A stretch of DNA of 64,000 bases from NCBI GenBank assembly GCA_963823945.1, contig CAWGNK010000003.1:372001-436000 (forward strand), read 5' to 3'. Below are positions 50,687 to 59,614 of the stretch, one piece after another (the stretch's first letter is position 1; each line of letters opens with the position of its first letter). Both the position numbers and the translations under genes were made by a program. The stretch is from Bog-793 sp963823945 (lineage in GTDB: Bacteria; Actinomycetota; Acidimicrobiia; Acidimicrobiales; Bog-793). The notes below the pieces were generated by a model, which searched no databases, was not told the origin of the DNA, and saw nothing but the letters and a program-made list of their open reading frames with translations.

Positions 50687-51729
50687 TGGCGTCGCCCCCC
50701 GGCGCCGTCACGGCGCCGCGGCGTGCCGGTCACGGCGGACCGCCGGCGCCGCCGGTGATCCTGCGGCGCCGCCGCGTCGCCAACTCCCTGTGGTGGGGGA
50801 TCTGCGGCCTCGGGCTCGCCTTCCTCGTCGCGCCGGTGGTGTGGATCCTTTCGGGAGTGTTCGAGCGGGGCATCAGCGGCTGGCGCTGGAACGTGCTGTG
50901 GACCGGGCCAGCCGGGCTCGGCGGCGGCCTCGCCAACGACATCCTGGGGACGCTGCTCATCACCTTCGGCGTCGCCGTGATCGCCGGGATCGTCGGCATC
51001 GGGACGGGGATCTACCTCTCCGAGTTCTGCCGCCCCAGCATCTTCTCGACGGTGTTGCGGAGCGCCTCGGAGGTGCTGAGCGGAATCCCCTCGATCGTGT
51101 TCGGCTACGTCGGCTACCTCGCCCTCGTGATCGGCCTGCACTGGGGCTTCTCGCTGCTCTCGGCGCTCATCGTGCTCTCGATGCTCGTCGTGCCCTACAT
51201 CGCCAAGTCGACCGAGCTCGCCCTCAACCAGGTGCCGCTCGCGTACCGCGAGGGCGGCGAGGCGCTCGGCATGGTGAAGTCGTACATGCTGCGCAAGGTC
51301 GTGCTGCGGTCGGCCGTGCCGGGGATCCTCACCGGGCTGGTCGTCGCCATCGCGATCTCGATCGGCGAGACGGCGCCGCTGCTCTACACCGCCGGCACGA
51401 ACGGGACCGGCTACCCGACGGGGGCGTTCCTCCACTCGGCCGTCCCGTACCTCACCTATGTGGCCTGGGCCGACTACGACAGCCCCTTCCCGGGCCAGCA
51501 CGCCCTCTCGCACGACGCGGCGATGCTGCTCGTCGTGATGGTCGTCGGGCTGATCCTGAGCTCGCGCCTCATCGTGCGGGCGACGCAGCGCTATTCGCCG
51601 AACCGGGCGCTCGCCGCGGCGGAGAGGGGCTGGCGCAAGCGCCTGCCGCGGGCGGACACCGAGCCCGAGGTCGACCGCCTCTTCGGCGCCCAGCCGGCGC
51701 CGTCGGACCCCGACGAGAAGCGTCAGTAG
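50686..51729 (+). CDS. pstA: Phosphate ABC transporter permease PstA
   Basis: This 347-residue protein has six membrane helices beginning LWWGICGLGLAFLVAPVVWI. SASEVLSGIPSIVFGYVGYL and the EAA loop NQVPLAYREGGEALGMVKSY match PstA, followed by IAISIGETAPLLYTAG. The ATG at 50686 is coupled to pstC. Its stop at 51727-51729 overlaps the 3' end of the convergent dehydrogenase gene by 7 bp, so the two transcripts meet tail to tail. Confidence 0.92.
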   Translation: MASPPGAVTAPRRAGHGGPPAPPVILRRRRVANSLWWGICGLGLAFLVAPVVWILSGVFERGISGWRWNVLWTGPAGLGGGLANDILGTLLITFGVAVIAGIVGIGTGIYLSEFCRPSIFSTVLRSASEVLSGIPSIVFGYVGYLALVIGLHWGFSLLSALIVLSMLVVPYIAKSTELALNQVPLAYREGGEALGMVKSYMLRKVVLRSAVPGILTGLVVAIAISIGETAPLLYTAGTNGTGYPTGAFLHSAVPYLTYVAWADYDSPFPGQHALSHDAAMLLVVMVVGLILSSRLIVRATQRYSPNRALAAAERGWRKRLPRADTEPEVDRLFGAQPAPSDPDEKRQ

Positions 51730-53867
51730 GCGGCGAGGTCGCGCGCCGCCGTGACGATGTCGGCGGTCTGGGGCAGCACCGCCCCTTCGAGGCCGGGGTC
51801 GTAGCCGACCCAGGCGTCCTTGGCCCCCACCCGGCGGACGGGCGCGTCGAGCTGGGCGAAGCAGGTGGCGGCGACGAAGGCGACGACCTCGGCGCCGAAC
51901 CCGGACGTGAGGACGTCCTCGTGGACGACGAGGCAGCGGCCGGTGCGGTCGACCGAGCCGGCGACGGTCTCCCTGTCCCAGGGCGCCAGGGTGCGCAGGT
52001 CGATCACCTCGGCGTCCAACCCTTCGATCGCGAGCTCCTGGGCGGCGAGCAGCGAGCGCTGGACGGTCGCCCCCCAGGTGACGACGGTGAGGTCGCGCCC
52101 TGGACGCACGGTCGCCGCCCGTCCCGGCGGGACGACGTAGTCCGGTCCCGGGTAGGGGTCGGCGGCGTAGCGCTGGCGGAAGAGGTGCTTGTGCTCGAGG
52201 AACAGCACCGGGTCCTCGCACCGGAAGGCGGCGCGCAGGAGCCCCGCGGCGTCGCGGGCGCGCGACGGGAACATGACGATGAGCCCCGGGATGTGCGTGA
52301 AGATCGACTCGCCGGACTGCGAGTGCCAGATCGCGCCGCCGCGCAGGTAGCCGCCGATCGCGACTCGCACGACGAGTGGCACGGAGAACGCGCCGGCGGA
52401 GCGCCACCTCGTCGTCGCCGCCTCGGTGCGGAGCTGCTGCATCGCGGTCCAGATGTAGTCGAAGAACTGGATCTCGACCGCCGGGTGCAGGCCGCGGGTC
52501 GCCTGGCCGATCCCCCGCCCGACGATGTTCGCCTCGGCGAGCGGCGTGTTGTAGCAACGGTCGTCGCCGAAGGCCCGCTGCAGCCCGCGGGTGAGCCCGA
52601 AGACCCCCCCGAGGCCCGCGAGGTTCTCGTCGGGCGAGTCGGCGACGTCCTCACCGAAGACGCGCACCCGCTCGTCGCCCGCCATCACCTCGTGCAGCGT
52701 GCGGCGGATCGCCTCGCCGAGCGTGACGAGCTCGCCGTTGCGCTCCGGCGTGGGGGGATCCGGCAGCTGCGGCAGGTGCCAGACGTGCGCCATCGCGGAG
52801 GCCGGGTCGGGCTTGGCGGCGTGCAGCGCGTCCCGGCCCGCCTCGGCGGCGGCGGCGTGCGCGTCGTCGCGGATGGCCGCCGCCCGGCTCTCGTCGAGGA
52901 AGCCGGCGTCGATGAGCTCGTCGCCCAGGCGCCGCACGGGGTCGTGGGCGCGGTCCTCGGCGATGGCGGCGGCGTGGCGGTACTTCGTCTCGTCGTCCGA
53001 CGACGAGTGCGAGTGCAGCCGCACGACGTGGGCGTGGATGAGGACGGGCCCGGCCCCGAAGCGCGCCCGCTCGATCGCCTCGGCCCCGCGCGTGCGCACG
53101 GCGAAGTAGTCGCAGCCGTCGAGCTCCACGACCGCGAGGCCGGGGAAGCCGGCGACGAGGGTGGAGATCGGCGCCGGGGCCTGGTCGGCGGCGGGGACGG
53201 AGATCGCGAAGCCGTTGTCCTCGACCACGTAGACGACGGGGAGTCGCAGGCGGCAGGCGGTGTTCAGGCTCTCCCAGAACTCGCCCTCCGAGGTGGCACC
53301 CTCGCCGAGGGAGACGAAGGTCACCTCGTCGGCGTGGGCCTCGATGCCCGGCAGGCCATGGGTGGCGATGTAGCGCCCGGCCTCGGCACAGCCGACCGCC
53401 GGCAGGCACTGGCTTCCCGTCGCGCTCGACTGGGTGACGATGTGGAGGGCGGCGCTTCCCCAGTGCGAGGGCATCTGGCGCCCGCCCGACGCCGGGTCGG
53501 CGGCCGCCCCGACGCACTGCAGGAGCACGTCGTGGGGGGTCACACCGAGGGCGAGGACGAGGGCGAGATCCCGGTAGTAGGGGAAGAACCAGTCATATCC
53601 GGCGCGCAGCGAGCGGGCGAGCCCGATCAGCAGCGCCTCGTGCCCGGCGCCCGAGACGTGGAAGTAGGCGGCGCCCTGCTTGTGGATGGTGAGCTGGCGC
53701 TCGTCGACCGCCTGGGAGAGACAGGCGAGCCGGTAGTCCTCGATCGCCTCGGCGACGGGTACCCCCCGCCACGCCGGTTCACCCGGCTGCCGGCCGGTGC
53801 CCGCGGAGACCGTCAACGCCGCCGGTTCGGCACCGGCGGCGATTCGCCCCTCATGACCGGAACGCAT
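51723..53867 (-). CDS. Fused alpha-beta 2-oxoacid dehydrogenase E1 (branched-chain type)
   Basis: The protein is about 714 residues with both E1 subunits in one chain. The N-terminal alpha half has QMPSHWGSAALHIVTQSSAT, TPP motif LGEGATSEGEFWESLNTACR ... YVVEDNGFAIS and SSDDETKYR. The C-terminal beta half has ERNGELVTLGEAIRRTLHEV, VFGEDVADSPDENLAGLGGV, AEANIVGRGIG, VEIQFFDYIW and EVIDLRTLAPWDRETV. It decarboxylates branched-chain 2-oxoacids for an E2/E3 complex, whose genes are not here. The ATG at 53867 is used; a GTG 9 bp upstream and longer forms are possible. Confidence 0.88.
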   Translation of the reverse strand: MRSGHEGRIAAGAEPAALTVSAGTGRQPGEPAWRGVPVAEAIEDYRLACLSQAVDERQLTIHKQGAAYFHVSGAGHEALLIGLARSLRAGYDWFFPYYRDLALVLALGVTPHDVLLQCVGAAADPASGGRQMPSHWGSAALHIVTQSSATGSQCLPAVGCAEAGRYIATHGLPGIEAHADEVTFVSLGEGATSEGEFWESLNTACRLRLPVVYVVEDNGFAISVPAADQAPAPISTLVAGFPGLAVVELDGCDYFAVRTRGAEAIERARFGAGPVLIHAHVVRLHSHSSSDDETKYRHAAAIAEDRAHDPVRRLGDELIDAGFLDESRAAAIRDDAHAAAAEAGRDALHAAKPDPASAMAHVWHLPQLPDPPTPERNGELVTLGEAIRRTLHEVMAGDERVRVFGEDVADSPDENLAGLGGVFGLTRGLQRAFGDDRCYNTPLAEANIVGRGIGQATRGLHPAVEIQFFDYIWTAMQQLRTEAATTRWRSAGAFSVPLVVRVAIGGYLRGGAIWHSQSGESIFTHIPGLIVMFPSRARDAAGLLRAAFRCEDPVLFLEHKHLFRQRYAADPYPGPDYVVPPGRAATVRPGRDLTVVTWGATVQRSLLAAQELAIEGLDAEVIDLRTLAPWDRETVAGSVDRTGRCLVVHEDVLTSGFGAEVVAFVAATCFAQLDAPVRRVGAKDAWVGYDPGLEGAVLPQTADIVTAARDLAAY

Positions 53868-54063
53868 CGGCGTCGTCACGGTCGAATCCCGCCCCCTCGT
53901 GGTCGCGCGCCGACGAGCGCCGTGCCGACTGGGTCCGGTCGGGCGGCCGCGGACATCGGGCCACCTTACCGATCCGGGCGGCTCGTCCGCGTCGTTCCTG
54001 GTGAGGGCCATACCGCGCGGGGTCCGGGCCGTCTAGCATTGGGCCACTACGAGAGGAGGGCCT

Positions 54064-54306
54064 GTGTCTGCAGGCGTGCTCGCGAATATCTTCGGGCCGG
54101 ACGGCCTCATCATCATCGCCGTCGTCGTCATCGTGTTGCTCTTCGGTGGTAGCAAGCTGCCCGAGCTCGCCCGCGGCCTCGGAAGTGCCTCACACGAATT
54201 CAAGAAGGGCCTCTCCGAAGGCGAGGAGTCCTCGAAGGCGGCCGAGGCGGCAAAGGCGGCCGAGGTGCCCAAGGACGCCGAGGTGCCGAAGGACTCCGGT
54301 AGCTGA
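54064..54306 (+). CDS. tatA: Sec-independent protein translocase subunit TatA
   Basis: This 80-residue protein starts at the GTG at 54064 with GAGAGGAGGG just upstream. The N-terminal membrane helix GLIIIAVVVIVLLFGGSKLP is followed by the amphipathic helix ELARGLGSASHEFKKGL and an acidic/Lys-rich tail. The F-G motif and hinge L-P-E are characteristic. It forms the pore for folded, twin-arginine substrates. No tatB or tatC is in the window. Confidence 0.92.
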   Translation: MSAGVLANIFGPDGLIIIAVVVIVLLFGGSKLPELARGLGSASHEFKKGLSEGEESSKAAEAAKAAEVPKDAEVPKDSGS

Positions 54307-54370
54307 TCAACAGCGGCGCCGGGGCGGTTGACCGTCGGTGCGCGCCGGACGACAGCCAGCTGAGCCGGGG

Positions 54371-54940
54371 GTGAAGCGCGCCCGCGCGCGGCGACGCGTC
54401 CCCTTTCTCGGGCACCAGATCGCCGAGTACGTCGTCGCGATCGCACTGATCGCCGTCGGCTTCCACACGACCGGGGGGGCTGAGATCGCGCTGGCCGCCG
54501 CCGGCGTGCTGCTGTTGCTGCTCAACGTGGTCACCAAGGGCCGGGTGAGCGCGATCGGACTGCTGAGCCGGCGCCTCCACCACGTCGGTGATTTCGTCGT
54601 CGCGCTCATCCTGATCGTCGCGCCGATCTTTGAGTACTCGCGCCTCCACCTCGCCGGCGTGCTGCTCTCGGAGGCCGTGGCACTGCTCGTGCTGTGGATC
54701 GAGCGCGCGACGCTCTACGTCGACCAGCCCCGCCCGCCCCGGCCCGCCGTCGATCAGGACGGCAAGCCGGCGCCACGGGTGCCCAGCGCGTTCGAGACCG
54801 CCGGGATCGTCGCCGGAGCGATGGCGCCCGAGGCGGGGCGCGCGGCGCGACAGGCGGCGCGCCGCATCGGCGTCGTCGCCGGCGTCACCAAGCGGGTCGT
54901 GAAACAGCGCCGGTCCGCGCCGCCCGATCCCAAGAACTGA
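54371..54940 (+). CDS. Hypothetical membrane protein
   Basis: The protein is about 189 residues from the GTG at 54371; a start at 54338 is also possible. Four membrane segments are predicted: HQIAEYVVAIALIAVGFHTT, IALAAAGVLLLLLNVV, VGDFVVALILIVAPIFEY and LAGVLLSEAVALLVLWIE. A basic C-terminal tail (ARRIGVVAGVTKRVVKQRR) follows. It lies 65 bp after tatA, so co-transcription is possible. No family was recognised. Confidence 0.7.
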   Translation: MKRARARRRVPFLGHQIAEYVVAIALIAVGFHTTGGAEIALAAAGVLLLLLNVVTKGRVSAIGLLSRRLHHVGDFVVALILIVAPIFEYSRLHLAGVLLSEAVALLVLWIERATLYVDQPRPPRPAVDQDGKPAPRVPSAFETAGIVAGAMAPEAGRAARQAARRIGVVAGVTKRVVKQRRSAPPDPKN

Positions 54941-54969
54941 CACGACCTGCGGGTCGCGCGAGGTCCTGG

Positions 54970-55836
54970 TCAGTGGGGCGCTTTCAACCGGACGAGCCCC
55001 TCCTGGACGGCGCTGGCGACGACGTCCCCGGACCGCGAGAACAGCAGGCCGCGGGCGAGCCCCCTGCCGCCGAAGGCGATCGGGCTCGTCTGGTCGTAAA
55101 AGAGCCACTCGTCGGCGCGGAAGGGCCGGTGGAACCACAGGCTGTGGTCGAGGCTCGCCCCGACGAAGTGCTCGTCGAACGGCGTCCTGCCGTGGCGCTG
55201 GAGGATCGTGTCGACGAGGGTGAGGTCGGAGGCGAACGTGAGGATCGCCGAGTGGAGGAGCGGGTCGTCGCCGACCGGGCCCGTCGCGCGCCACCAGAGC
55301 TGCTCCTTTTCCGACGGCGTGGTGTGGTGCTCCCACGGGTATTCGGTCACGAAGCGCAGGTCGAGGCCGTAGGTGTTGATGAAGGTCGGCGCCGGGTCGT
55401 CGTCGCGGCCCTGCAGCGCGTCGGCGAGCGTCGGGAGCGTCTCGGGGTCGGGGACCTGCGGGATGCGGTCGCCGTGCACGAGGCCCTCCTCGTCGCGGTG
55501 GAACGAGCACATCATCCCGAGGATCGGCTCGCCCTTCTGGATCCCGATCACCCAGCGGGTCGTGAAGGACCGGCCGTCGCGGATCCGCTCGACCTCGTAG
55601 AGGATCGGGCGGTGGGAGTCCCCGGGCCGCAGGAAGTAGGCGTGCAGCGAGTGGACGCGTCGCGCCTCGACTGTCCGGCCCGCCGCGACGAGCGCCTGGG
55701 CGGCCACCTGGCCCCCGAAGACGCGCCGCCGGGTCTCGTCGAGGCTGACGCCGCGGAAGATGTTCTCCTCAATCTGCTCCAGTGCGAGCAGGTCGAGGAG
55801 CGGCGCGGTCTGTACACCCACGTGGAGACGGTACAC
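54970..55836 (-). CDS. tesB: Acyl-CoA thioesterase II
   Basis: This 288-residue protein is a double hot-dog thioesterase. The first domain has NIFRGVSLDETRRRVFGGQV (substrate-binding G-G-Q-V) and HSLHAYFLRPGDSHRPILYE. The second has LTFASDLTLVDTILQRHGR and SLDHSLWFHRPFRADEWLFY, with the conserved Asp and the H-x-x-F-R pattern. It hydrolyses acyl-CoAs. The GTG at 55836 is used; a second GTG six codons later is possible. The start lies 10 bp from the divergent gtrA-like start, so the promoters overlap coding DNA. Confidence 0.9.
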   Translation of the reverse strand: MYRLHVGVQTAPLLDLLALEQIEENIFRGVSLDETRRRVFGGQVAAQALVAAGRTVEARRVHSLHAYFLRPGDSHRPILYEVERIRDGRSFTTRWVIGIQKGEPILGMMCSFHRDEEGLVHGDRIPQVPDPETLPTLADALQGRDDDPAPTFINTYGLDLRFVTEYPWEHHTTPSEKEQLWWRATGPVGDDPLLHSAILTFASDLTLVDTILQRHGRTPFDEHFVGASLDHSLWFHRPFRADEWLFYDQTSPIAFGGRGLARGLLFSRSGDVVASAVQEGLVRLKAPH

Positions 55837-55846
55837 TCGGTGGCTA

Positions 55847-56404
55847 ATGCGTCAAGCGCTTCTTCACCCGTTCCTTTTCGCGCGCCAGCTGATGAAGCAC
55901 CCGAACTTTCCCAAGGTCTGGCGCTTCACGTCCGTCTCCGTGATCTCGACGGTGCTCACCCTCGGGATGCTCTACATCTTCTTCCGGGTCCTGAAGGTCG
56001 GCTCGGCGGCGGAGAGCAACCTGCTCGCGACCTCGATCGCGACCGCACCTGCCTACTGGCTGAACCGCACCTGGACCTGGGGCAAGACCGGCAAGTCGCA
56101 CATGATGAAAGAGGTCGTCCCGTTCTGGACGATCGCCATCGCGGGAGTCCTGCTCTCGACCGGTGCCGTGCACCTCGCGTCCGTCGAGGCGCACCACATC
56201 ACGCACTCGAAGATGGGCGTGACGATCCTCGTCGAGCTCGCCAACTTCTGTACCTACGGCGTGCTGTGGGTCGGCAAGTTCACGATCTTCAACCGCTACC
56301 TGTTCAACACGCCGAACGCCGTCGCCGAACCGGCGGACCCCGGGTCCGGGGATGCCGGACCGGGTTCGGGCGGGGTCGCGGCCGACGAACTGAGCGCGGT
56401 CTAG
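55847..56404 (+). CDS. GtrA-family membrane protein
   Basis: The protein is 185 residues from the ATG at 55847; a later ATG at 55892 is possible. Four membrane helices are predicted in the GtrA pattern: WRFTSVSVISTVLTLGMLYI, SNLLATSIATAPAYWLNRTW with the N-R-x-W-T-W motif, FWTIAIAGVLLSTGAVHLAS and ILVELANFCTYGVLWVGKFT with IFNRYLF. GtrA-like proteins are thought to move polyprenyl-linked sugars for envelope glycosylation. An acidic Gly/Pro tail ends it. Confidence 0.82.
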   Translation: MRQALLHPFLFARQLMKHPNFPKVWRFTSVSVISTVLTLGMLYIFFRVLKVGSAAESNLLATSIATAPAYWLNRTWTWGKTGKSHMMKEVVPFWTIAIAGVLLSTGAVHLASVEAHHITHSKMGVTILVELANFCTYGVLWVGKFTIFNRYLFNTPNAVAEPADPGSGDAGPGSGGVAADELSAV

Positions 56405-56589
56405 CACTTCCGTCCACGGACCTCGTGTGGCGGACGCCGCCACGAGGCGAGCCCTGGGTGCGCGGTCGGAGCTGTTGCCACCGAGCCAGCGGCTCCTGGA
56501 CGCTCAGATGCGCCGTCACGCCCCACTCTCGTCGAGGTTGGCTCCCGCTCCGCCGGCGGATCGAGGCCGACCGCCGCGGGACACCAAAG

Positions 56590-58170
56590 CTAGGCGGGCC
56601 GGGGCACGCCTCCGCGCCGGTGCCGGTGCCGGTGCCGGCGCCGTGCCACCACGTGCGCACCCCGGCGCCCGACGGTGCCCAACTGGAGCGCCCAGCCACC
56701 GGCCAGGGCGGCCGCGGCCGCCGCGAGGACCGGCCAGTCGCCGAAGCGGGCGTAGAGCGTCATCCCCGTCCGGAACGCGACCTGCGCCTGCAACAAGTCC
56801 GGGGTGCCGAGGCGGCTTCGGACGACGACGTTCCCGTCGGGGTCGACGACCGCCGAGTAGCCGGTCGTCGCCGCCTGGACGAGGGTGCGACCCTCGGCGA
56901 TCGCCTGCAGCCGTGAAGCCGCGAGCTCGGCCGCGGGGATGGCGTCCGTCGCGTACGAGGCCGTGTTCGTCTCGACGACGAGCAGCTCGCCGCCGGCCCG
57001 CACGCCGCTGCGCGCCCGGTCGGCGAAGAACGTCTCGAAGGAGTTGAGGACCGCGACCTTGCCCGCCGGCGTGGTGAGCTCCCCGTCGTTATGGCCGACG
57101 ATCACGTCACGGGGTACGCCTGAGAGGCTCGCTATCCGGGAGAAGAAGCCGCGCAGGGGCACGTACTCGCCGAAGGGCACCGGGTGGGCCTTCTCGACCG
57201 TGCCGACGATCCGGCCGGAGGGACCCCAGGCGACGATCTCGTTCAGGAACCGGCGGCGACCGACCGGGGAGGTCACGCCGGCGAGGACCGTCGTGTGCAA
57301 CCGCCGGGCGAGGTTCGCGATCTGCCCCGCCCTGGCGCTGCCGGTGAGCGGGCCGGCGAGGGGGACGGCGTCCTCGGGCCACACCACGAGGTCGACCGGC
57401 GGCCGGACCCGGGACGAGGCGCGCTGCGTCGCGGCGAAGACGTGGCCGGCGGGCACCGCGAGCGAGCCGATGCCGCGCCTCCCCCCGCCCTGGGCGATCG
57501 CCACGGAGATCTCGGCCCGGCCGGGCCCGCCGTCCGGGGCGAAGCCGGCGAGGCCGGCGCCCAGCGCGACGGCTCCCAGCGCCGCCAGTCCCGCGAGCAC
57601 CGGGCCGAGGGTCAGGTGCCTGAGGGTGGCACGGCGCGGCCAGGCGCCACCCGCCACGGCGGCGAGCCCGGCTCCCGCGAGGGCGACGGCCGCGCCGACG
57701 GCGAGTGGGCCGCCGATCCGGGCGAGCCCGGCGAGCGGCCCACCGGCCTGGCCGATGGCGGCGCTCCCGATCGGAAGCCCGCCGAAGGGCCAGTGGTCGC
57801 GGGCCCACTCGAGGATCGTGAGCGAGCCGGCGAACGCGAGAAGCCGTCCGCGCCCGGACGGGACGACGGCGAGGGCGATGGCGATGAACGCCGACTCGAA
57901 GGCGACGAGGACGACGTAGCCGAGCCCGGTGAACTCGAGCGCCCAGACGCAGCCGATCGTGAACTGGCCAACCCCGACGAGTAACCCGGTGAACGCGCGC
58001 GCCCGCCAACGGCTTCCCCGGATGGTCCAGGCGGCCACGCCGAGGCCGATCGGCCCGAGGAACCAGGGCCCGAACGGCGGGAGCGAGCAGCCGACGAGGC
58101 CCCCGGCCACGAGGGCGAGGGCGGCCCGCCCGGCCAGACCCGCCGTCGGGGAGCGCGCCCACCCCGTCAT
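56590..58170 (-). CDS. lnt: Apolipoprotein N-acyltransferase homologue with Ser in place of the catalytic Cys
   Basis: This 526-residue protein has an N-terminal six-to-eight-helix membrane domain (LVAGGLVGCSLPPFGPWFLG; PFGGLPIGSAAIGQ), then a nitrilase-fold periplasmic domain. The catalytic Glu (VVWPEDAVPLAG) and Lys (GTVEKAHPVPFGEYVP) are in place. At the nucleophile position, where Lnt has I-C-Y-E, this protein has L-N-S-F-E (Ser377, codon 57040-57042). The downstream ETNTASY and AATTGYSAVVDPDG are kept. The ATG at 58170 overlaps the hemY stop (TGATG). Lipoprotein N-acylation is therefore uncertain. Confidence 0.82.
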   Translation of the reverse strand: MTGWARSPTAGLAGRAALALVAGGLVGCSLPPFGPWFLGPIGLGVAAWTIRGSRWRARAFTGLLVGVGQFTIGCVWALEFTGLGYVVLVAFESAFIAIALAVVPSGRGRLLAFAGSLTILEWARDHWPFGGLPIGSAAIGQAGGPLAGLARIGGPLAVGAAVALAGAGLAAVAGGAWPRRATLRHLTLGPVLAGLAALGAVALGAGLAGFAPDGGPGRAEISVAIAQGGGRRGIGSLAVPAGHVFAATQRASSRVRPPVDLVVWPEDAVPLAGPLTGSARAGQIANLARRLHTTVLAGVTSPVGRRRFLNEIVAWGPSGRIVGTVEKAHPVPFGEYVPLRGFFSRIASLSGVPRDVIVGHNDGELTTPAGKVAVLNSFETFFADRARSGVRAGGELLVVETNTASYATDAIPAAELAASRLQAIAEGRTLVQAATTGYSAVVDPDGNVVVRSRLGTPDLLQAQVAFRTGMTLYARFGDWPVLAAAAAALAGGWALQLGTVGRRGAHVVARRRHRHRHRRGGVPRPA

Positions 58171-59594
58171 CAATCGAGCGCTCCTCGCAGCGCGGCGGCG
58201 GCGCGCTGCGCGCTGGTGATGCACGACGGGACCCCGATGCCGTGCGCCCATGCGCCGGTCAGCGCGACCGGCCCGAGGCCCGCGGCGAGCGACTCGATCC
58301 GCGCGACACGGGTGAGATGGCCGACGGTGTACTGCGGGAACGAGTCTGGCCAGCGGCTGACGAGAACCCCGAGGGGCGAAGTGCCGATGCCGAGGACCGT
58401 CGCGATCTCGGCCCGCAACCGGCCGATGAGCTCGTCGTCGCCGAGCGTGAGGGCGCGCCAGTCCCCCAGGCGGCCGGCCGAGGCGCGCACGACGATCTCG
58501 GAGGGCCGCGCCGAACGGGGCCATTTCGACGAGGTCAAACTGAGGGCGGTCGTGAGCAGCCCGTGACCGCGGGGGACGAGCACGCCGCTCCCCACCAGGG
58601 CGAGCCGCGACCCGGCGAGGACGTCCGCGGGCCAGGCGAAGGCGACGGTGACGACGCCGGAGTAGGCGATGGCGCCGAGCAGCTCGGCGGCCTCGGGGGC
58701 GAGGCCCCCGAGGATCCCTGCCGAGACGTTGCTCGGCACCGTGAGCAGGACGCCGTCGCAGGCGAGCTCGGTCTCGCCAACCGGGACGCGCCAGGCGCGA
58801 GCGGCGGGATCGCGGACGAGCTGGCCGACGGCGGCGTTGGTGCGGATCTCGACGCCGGCGGCGCGACACTCCTCCTCGAGGCGGCGGGCCAGCGTCTCGA
58901 GCCCCCCCGCCAGGCCGAGGAAGATCGGCGTCCCCCGCTTGCGGGGCACCTTGCCGGCTGCCAGGTAGGCGCGCAACGCCAGGAGCACGGACCAGCGCCC
59001 GGCGATCGCCCGGGCGAGTTCGGGCGCGCTGGCGGCGAACGACAGCTGACGTACGTCCCCGGCGTTGATCCCGCCGAGGAGCGGGTCGACGAGCGTCTCG
59101 ACAACCTCGCGCCCGAGACGGCGCCCGACGACGGCGCCGACGGCGAGGTCGGCGCCTGCCGGTCCGGCGCCGAGGTCCACCGGTGCCACCGGCCCCCGCG
59201 GGACGAGGTCGGTCGCGGCGCGGGCGATGGCCGCTGGCGACACGACGCCCGAGTGCAGCAGGGCGAGCAGCTTGACCGGGATCCCGAGGGCGAGCCCCGG
59301 GGGGAACGGCCGCAGCGCGCCGCGCGCCCAGATCGCGGCCCGCGACGTCGACGGGGCGATGAGCTCGTCGCCGAGTCCGAGCTCGCGACAGAGCTCGACC
59401 GCCGCCGGGTTGCGGGTGAGAAAGACGTCCGGCCCCGTGTCGAGCGGGCGGTCGCGGAACGTGCTGGTTCGCATCTTGCCGCCGACGCTGTCGGCGGCCT
59501 CGGCCAGCACGACGTCGTGGTCGGCGGCGAGGGCCCGGGCGGCGACGAGCCCGCTCACGCCGGCACCGGCGACGAGAACCCGTCTTCGCGCCAT
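58170..59594 (-). CDS. hemY: Protoporphyrinogen/coproporphyrinogen oxidase (HemY/CgoX type)
   Basis: This 474-residue FAD enzyme has an N-terminal dinucleotide motif VLVAGAGVSGLVAARALAAD, then ADSVGGKMRTSTF and PLDTGPDVFLTRNP. The middle has LVDPLLGGINAGDVRQLSFA, and the C-terminal FAD motif is GLGPVALTGAWAHGIGVPSC. It oxidises copro- or protoporphyrinogen in heme synthesis. It lies in the order hemE-hemH-hemY-lnt, with 20 bp between hemH and hemY. In actinobacteria this enzyme usually serves the coproporphyrin branch, but no hemQ is seen here. Confidence 0.9.
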   Translation of the reverse strand: MARRRVLVAGAGVSGLVAARALAADHDVVLAEAADSVGGKMRTSTFRDRPLDTGPDVFLTRNPAAVELCRELGLGDELIAPSTSRAAIWARGALRPFPPGLALGIPVKLLALLHSGVVSPAAIARAATDLVPRGPVAPVDLGAGPAGADLAVGAVVGRRLGREVVETLVDPLLGGINAGDVRQLSFAASAPELARAIAGRWSVLLALRAYLAAGKVPRKRGTPIFLGLAGGLETLARRLEEECRAAGVEIRTNAAVGQLVRDPAARAWRVPVGETELACDGVLLTVPSNVSAGILGGLAPEAAELLGAIAYSGVVTVAFAWPADVLAGSRLALVGSGVLVPRGHGLLTTALSLTSSKWPRSARPSEIVVRASAGRLGDWRALTLGDDELIGRLRAEIATVLGIGTSPLGVLVSRWPDSFPQYTVGHLTRVARIESLAAGLGPVALTGAWAHGIGVPSCITSAQRAAAALRGALD

Positions 59595-59614
59595 CGAAAG
59601 TCCCTCGCGCCGGG

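Noticed and set aside
50482..52557. 691-codon minus-strand frame across pstC/pstA and the dehydrogenase
   Set aside because: It crosses two unrelated real genes and has no protein-like composition.
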